From PFL42 sp964492235 (GTDB lineage Bacteria; Chloroflexota; Anaerolineae; Anaerolineales; E44-bin32): a stretch of DNA of 13,863 nt. This document shows positions 12,778 to 13,863 of this stretch, one piece after another (positions within the stretch are counted from its first letter, which is position 1; each line of letters starts with the position of its first letter). The notes beneath the pieces were generated by a model. It worked only from the letters and a program-made list of their open reading frames with translations. It searched no databases and had not been told where the DNA came from. The DNA is taken from contig CAZBJQ010000071.1 of the NCBI GenBank assembly GCA_964492235.1, forward strand, positions 1 to 13,863, in the 5' to 3' direction. Made by a program: the position numbers and the translations under genes.

Positions 12778-13851
12778 TCAGCCGGCCGGTTCCATCTCGC
12801 CGACCAGCGCCAACTCCAGGTGCTCGGCCAGGGGATCAAACGCGACCACGCTTGCTTGGACGGTCGTTCCGACCGTCAACATCCGCACAGACTCGGTCAC
12901 CTGCAGCTTGCCCTCCACGCCGTGCTCGGTGTGTACGTGTACGGCGCTGCCGCTGGAGCGGACCACTTCCCCGACCAGGTGGCTGCCGACCTGCAACGCC
13001 GAGGCCGCCAGCGTCCACGGGTTCGGCTGCAACCGCTTCAGACTCAGGCCGATGCGGTTGGCCTGCGGATCGACCCGAACCACCAGAGTTTCGACCTCCT
13101 GTCCGACCTGCAGAATCTCACCCGGGTCTTCTACCCGGCGCCAGGCCAGTTCAGAGATGTGGATCAGGCCGTCGGCCCCGCCAATGTCGACGAACGCACC
13201 GAACTCGCGCAGGCTGGTGACCACGCCCTTGCGAGTTTCGCCCTCTCGCAAACCGGCAAGCACGTCCGCCTTGCGCTGCTGGCGCCACTGGCGTATGGCC
13301 TTGCGCTCCGAGAGCACAAGCCGCTGTCGTTGGGGGTCGACCTCGATCACCTTGAACGGCCGCGCCTGCCCCACCAGACGGCGAAGCTGCTCCATCCGTG
13401 TGTCCTCGTCGAGGCCGCGCGGCAGATCGGCCAAATGGGAGGCCGGGGCAAAGCCGCGGATCCGCCCGAAGGGCACGACCAGGCCGCCGCGGTTGGCGGC
13501 ACACGGAACTCCTTCGAACACGGACTCGGTCTCCATCATCTTCTGCGCTGCCTGCCAGTCGTCGCTTTCGCGGGCCAGCGCCAGGGAGACAATCAGGTTG
13601 CCCTCCGGATCCACCGGGTTGACGATCATCGCCTTGACCCGGCTGCCGACCTTCAGAGCGGGTTCGGTTGGGGGAAGGTTGTTAATGTCCTGAAAGGGGA
13701 CGACACCGTCCCACTTCAATCCCAAGTCGAGCACCAAGCCGTTCTGGCCCTTGCCGATGACGATGCCATCAAGCACATCACCTCGCCGGGGCATGCTCAC
13801 CGCATCAGAGTGGGCGAGCAAATATTCCATGCTGTCAGAAGCATCGGCCAT
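12778..13851 (-). CDS. rpsA: S1 RNA-binding-domain protein, ribosomal protein bS1-like
   Basis: The 357-residue protein is a chain of OB-type S1 domains at about 21-93, 108-183, 203-273 and 286-350. The third is the most canonical, with 'KGVVTSLREFGAFVDIGGAD' (208-227) and 'GLIHISELAW' (228-237), then 'VDPQANRIGLSLKR'. The first has 'GIVIGKGQNGLVLDLG' and 'DGVVPFQDI'. The second has 'GLVVPFGRIRGFAPASHL', as in the second domain of long S1 proteins. The fourth is degenerate. Proteins of this size serve as bS1 in Gram-positive bacteria and Chloroflexota, where they help place mRNA on the 30S subunit. Whether this is the only bS1 of the genome is unknown, so the symbol is tentative. The ATG at 13851 lies 12 bases from the window edge and the frame stays open upstream, so a longer protein is possible. 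Neighbours rpsU and infA support the ribosomal assignment. Confidence 0.82.
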   Translation of the reverse strand: MADASDSMEYLLAHSDAVSMPRRGDVLDGIVIGKGQNGLVLDLGLKWDGVVPFQDINNLPPTEPALKVGSRVKAMIVNPVDPEGNLIVSLALARESDDWQAAQKMMETESVFEGVPCAANRGGLVVPFGRIRGFAPASHLADLPRGLDEDTRMEQLRRLVGQARPFKVIEVDPQRQRLVLSERKAIRQWRQQRKADVLAGLREGETRKGVVTSLREFGAFVDIGGADGLIHISELAWRRVEDPGEILQVGQEVETLVVRVDPQANRIGLSLKRLQPNPWTLAASALQVGSHLVGEVVRSSGSAVHVHTEHGVEGKLQVTESVRMLTVGTTVQASVVAFDPLAEHLELALVGEMEPAG

Positions 13852-13863
13852 CCAACGGTCCCC

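Overview
This GC-rich window carries thirteen protein-coding genes in four blocks, almost all housekeeping. The gene content suggests a bacterium of the Chloroflexota, perhaps near the Anaerolineae. That is an inference from the S1-bS21-IF1 cluster, the hrcA-grpE-dnaK-dnaJ-prmA operon, a Prs with an aligned 'YARSDKKDQPR' segment, the streptococcal-type TrpRS and the membrane sulfatase-fold protein. No rRNA or tRNA gene is present to test it, and I see no mobile element, CRISPR array or phage gene.

Block 1 (about 1-4125, minus strand). A strong sigma70-type promoter (TTGACA, 17 bp, TAGCAT) precedes a thioredoxin with a variant WCHPC active site, followed by trpS. A second possible promoter (TATAAT) precedes a tightly packed group: a stand-alone B12-binding subunit of methylmalonyl-CoA mutase, the MeaB chaperone GTPase, a GNAT acetyltransferase (ATGA overlap) and the start of prs, which runs off the left edge. 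The large catalytic mutase subunit is not in the window.

Block 2 (4268-5848, minus strand). One gene encodes a polytopic membrane protein with an extracytoplasmic alkaline-phosphatase/sulfatase-fold domain. Its substrate is unknown. A 347-bp stretch with no convincing gene separates it from the divergent heat-shock operon.

Block 3 (6196-11979, plus strand). This is a classical HrcA/CIRCE heat-shock operon. A TTGACT-17-TATCAT promoter is followed by a perfect CIRCE operator, then hrcA, grpE, dnaK, dnaJ and prmA. HrcA should repress its own operon until unfolded protein engages the chaperones. PrmA, the ribosomal protein L11 methyltransferase, is the last gene.

Block 4 (12190-13851, minus strand, convergent with block 3). 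An S1-domain protein, ribosomal protein bS21 and initiation factor IF-1 form a translation-initiation cluster. A strong hairpin begins right after the rpsU stop codon. A perfect 27-nt palindrome lies between prmA and infA and is a good candidate for a shared bidirectional terminator.

I found no clearly new multi-gene system. The points most worth following up are the S1-bS21-IF1 cluster, the orphan sulfatase-fold membrane protein, the unusual thioredoxin site and the palindromes.
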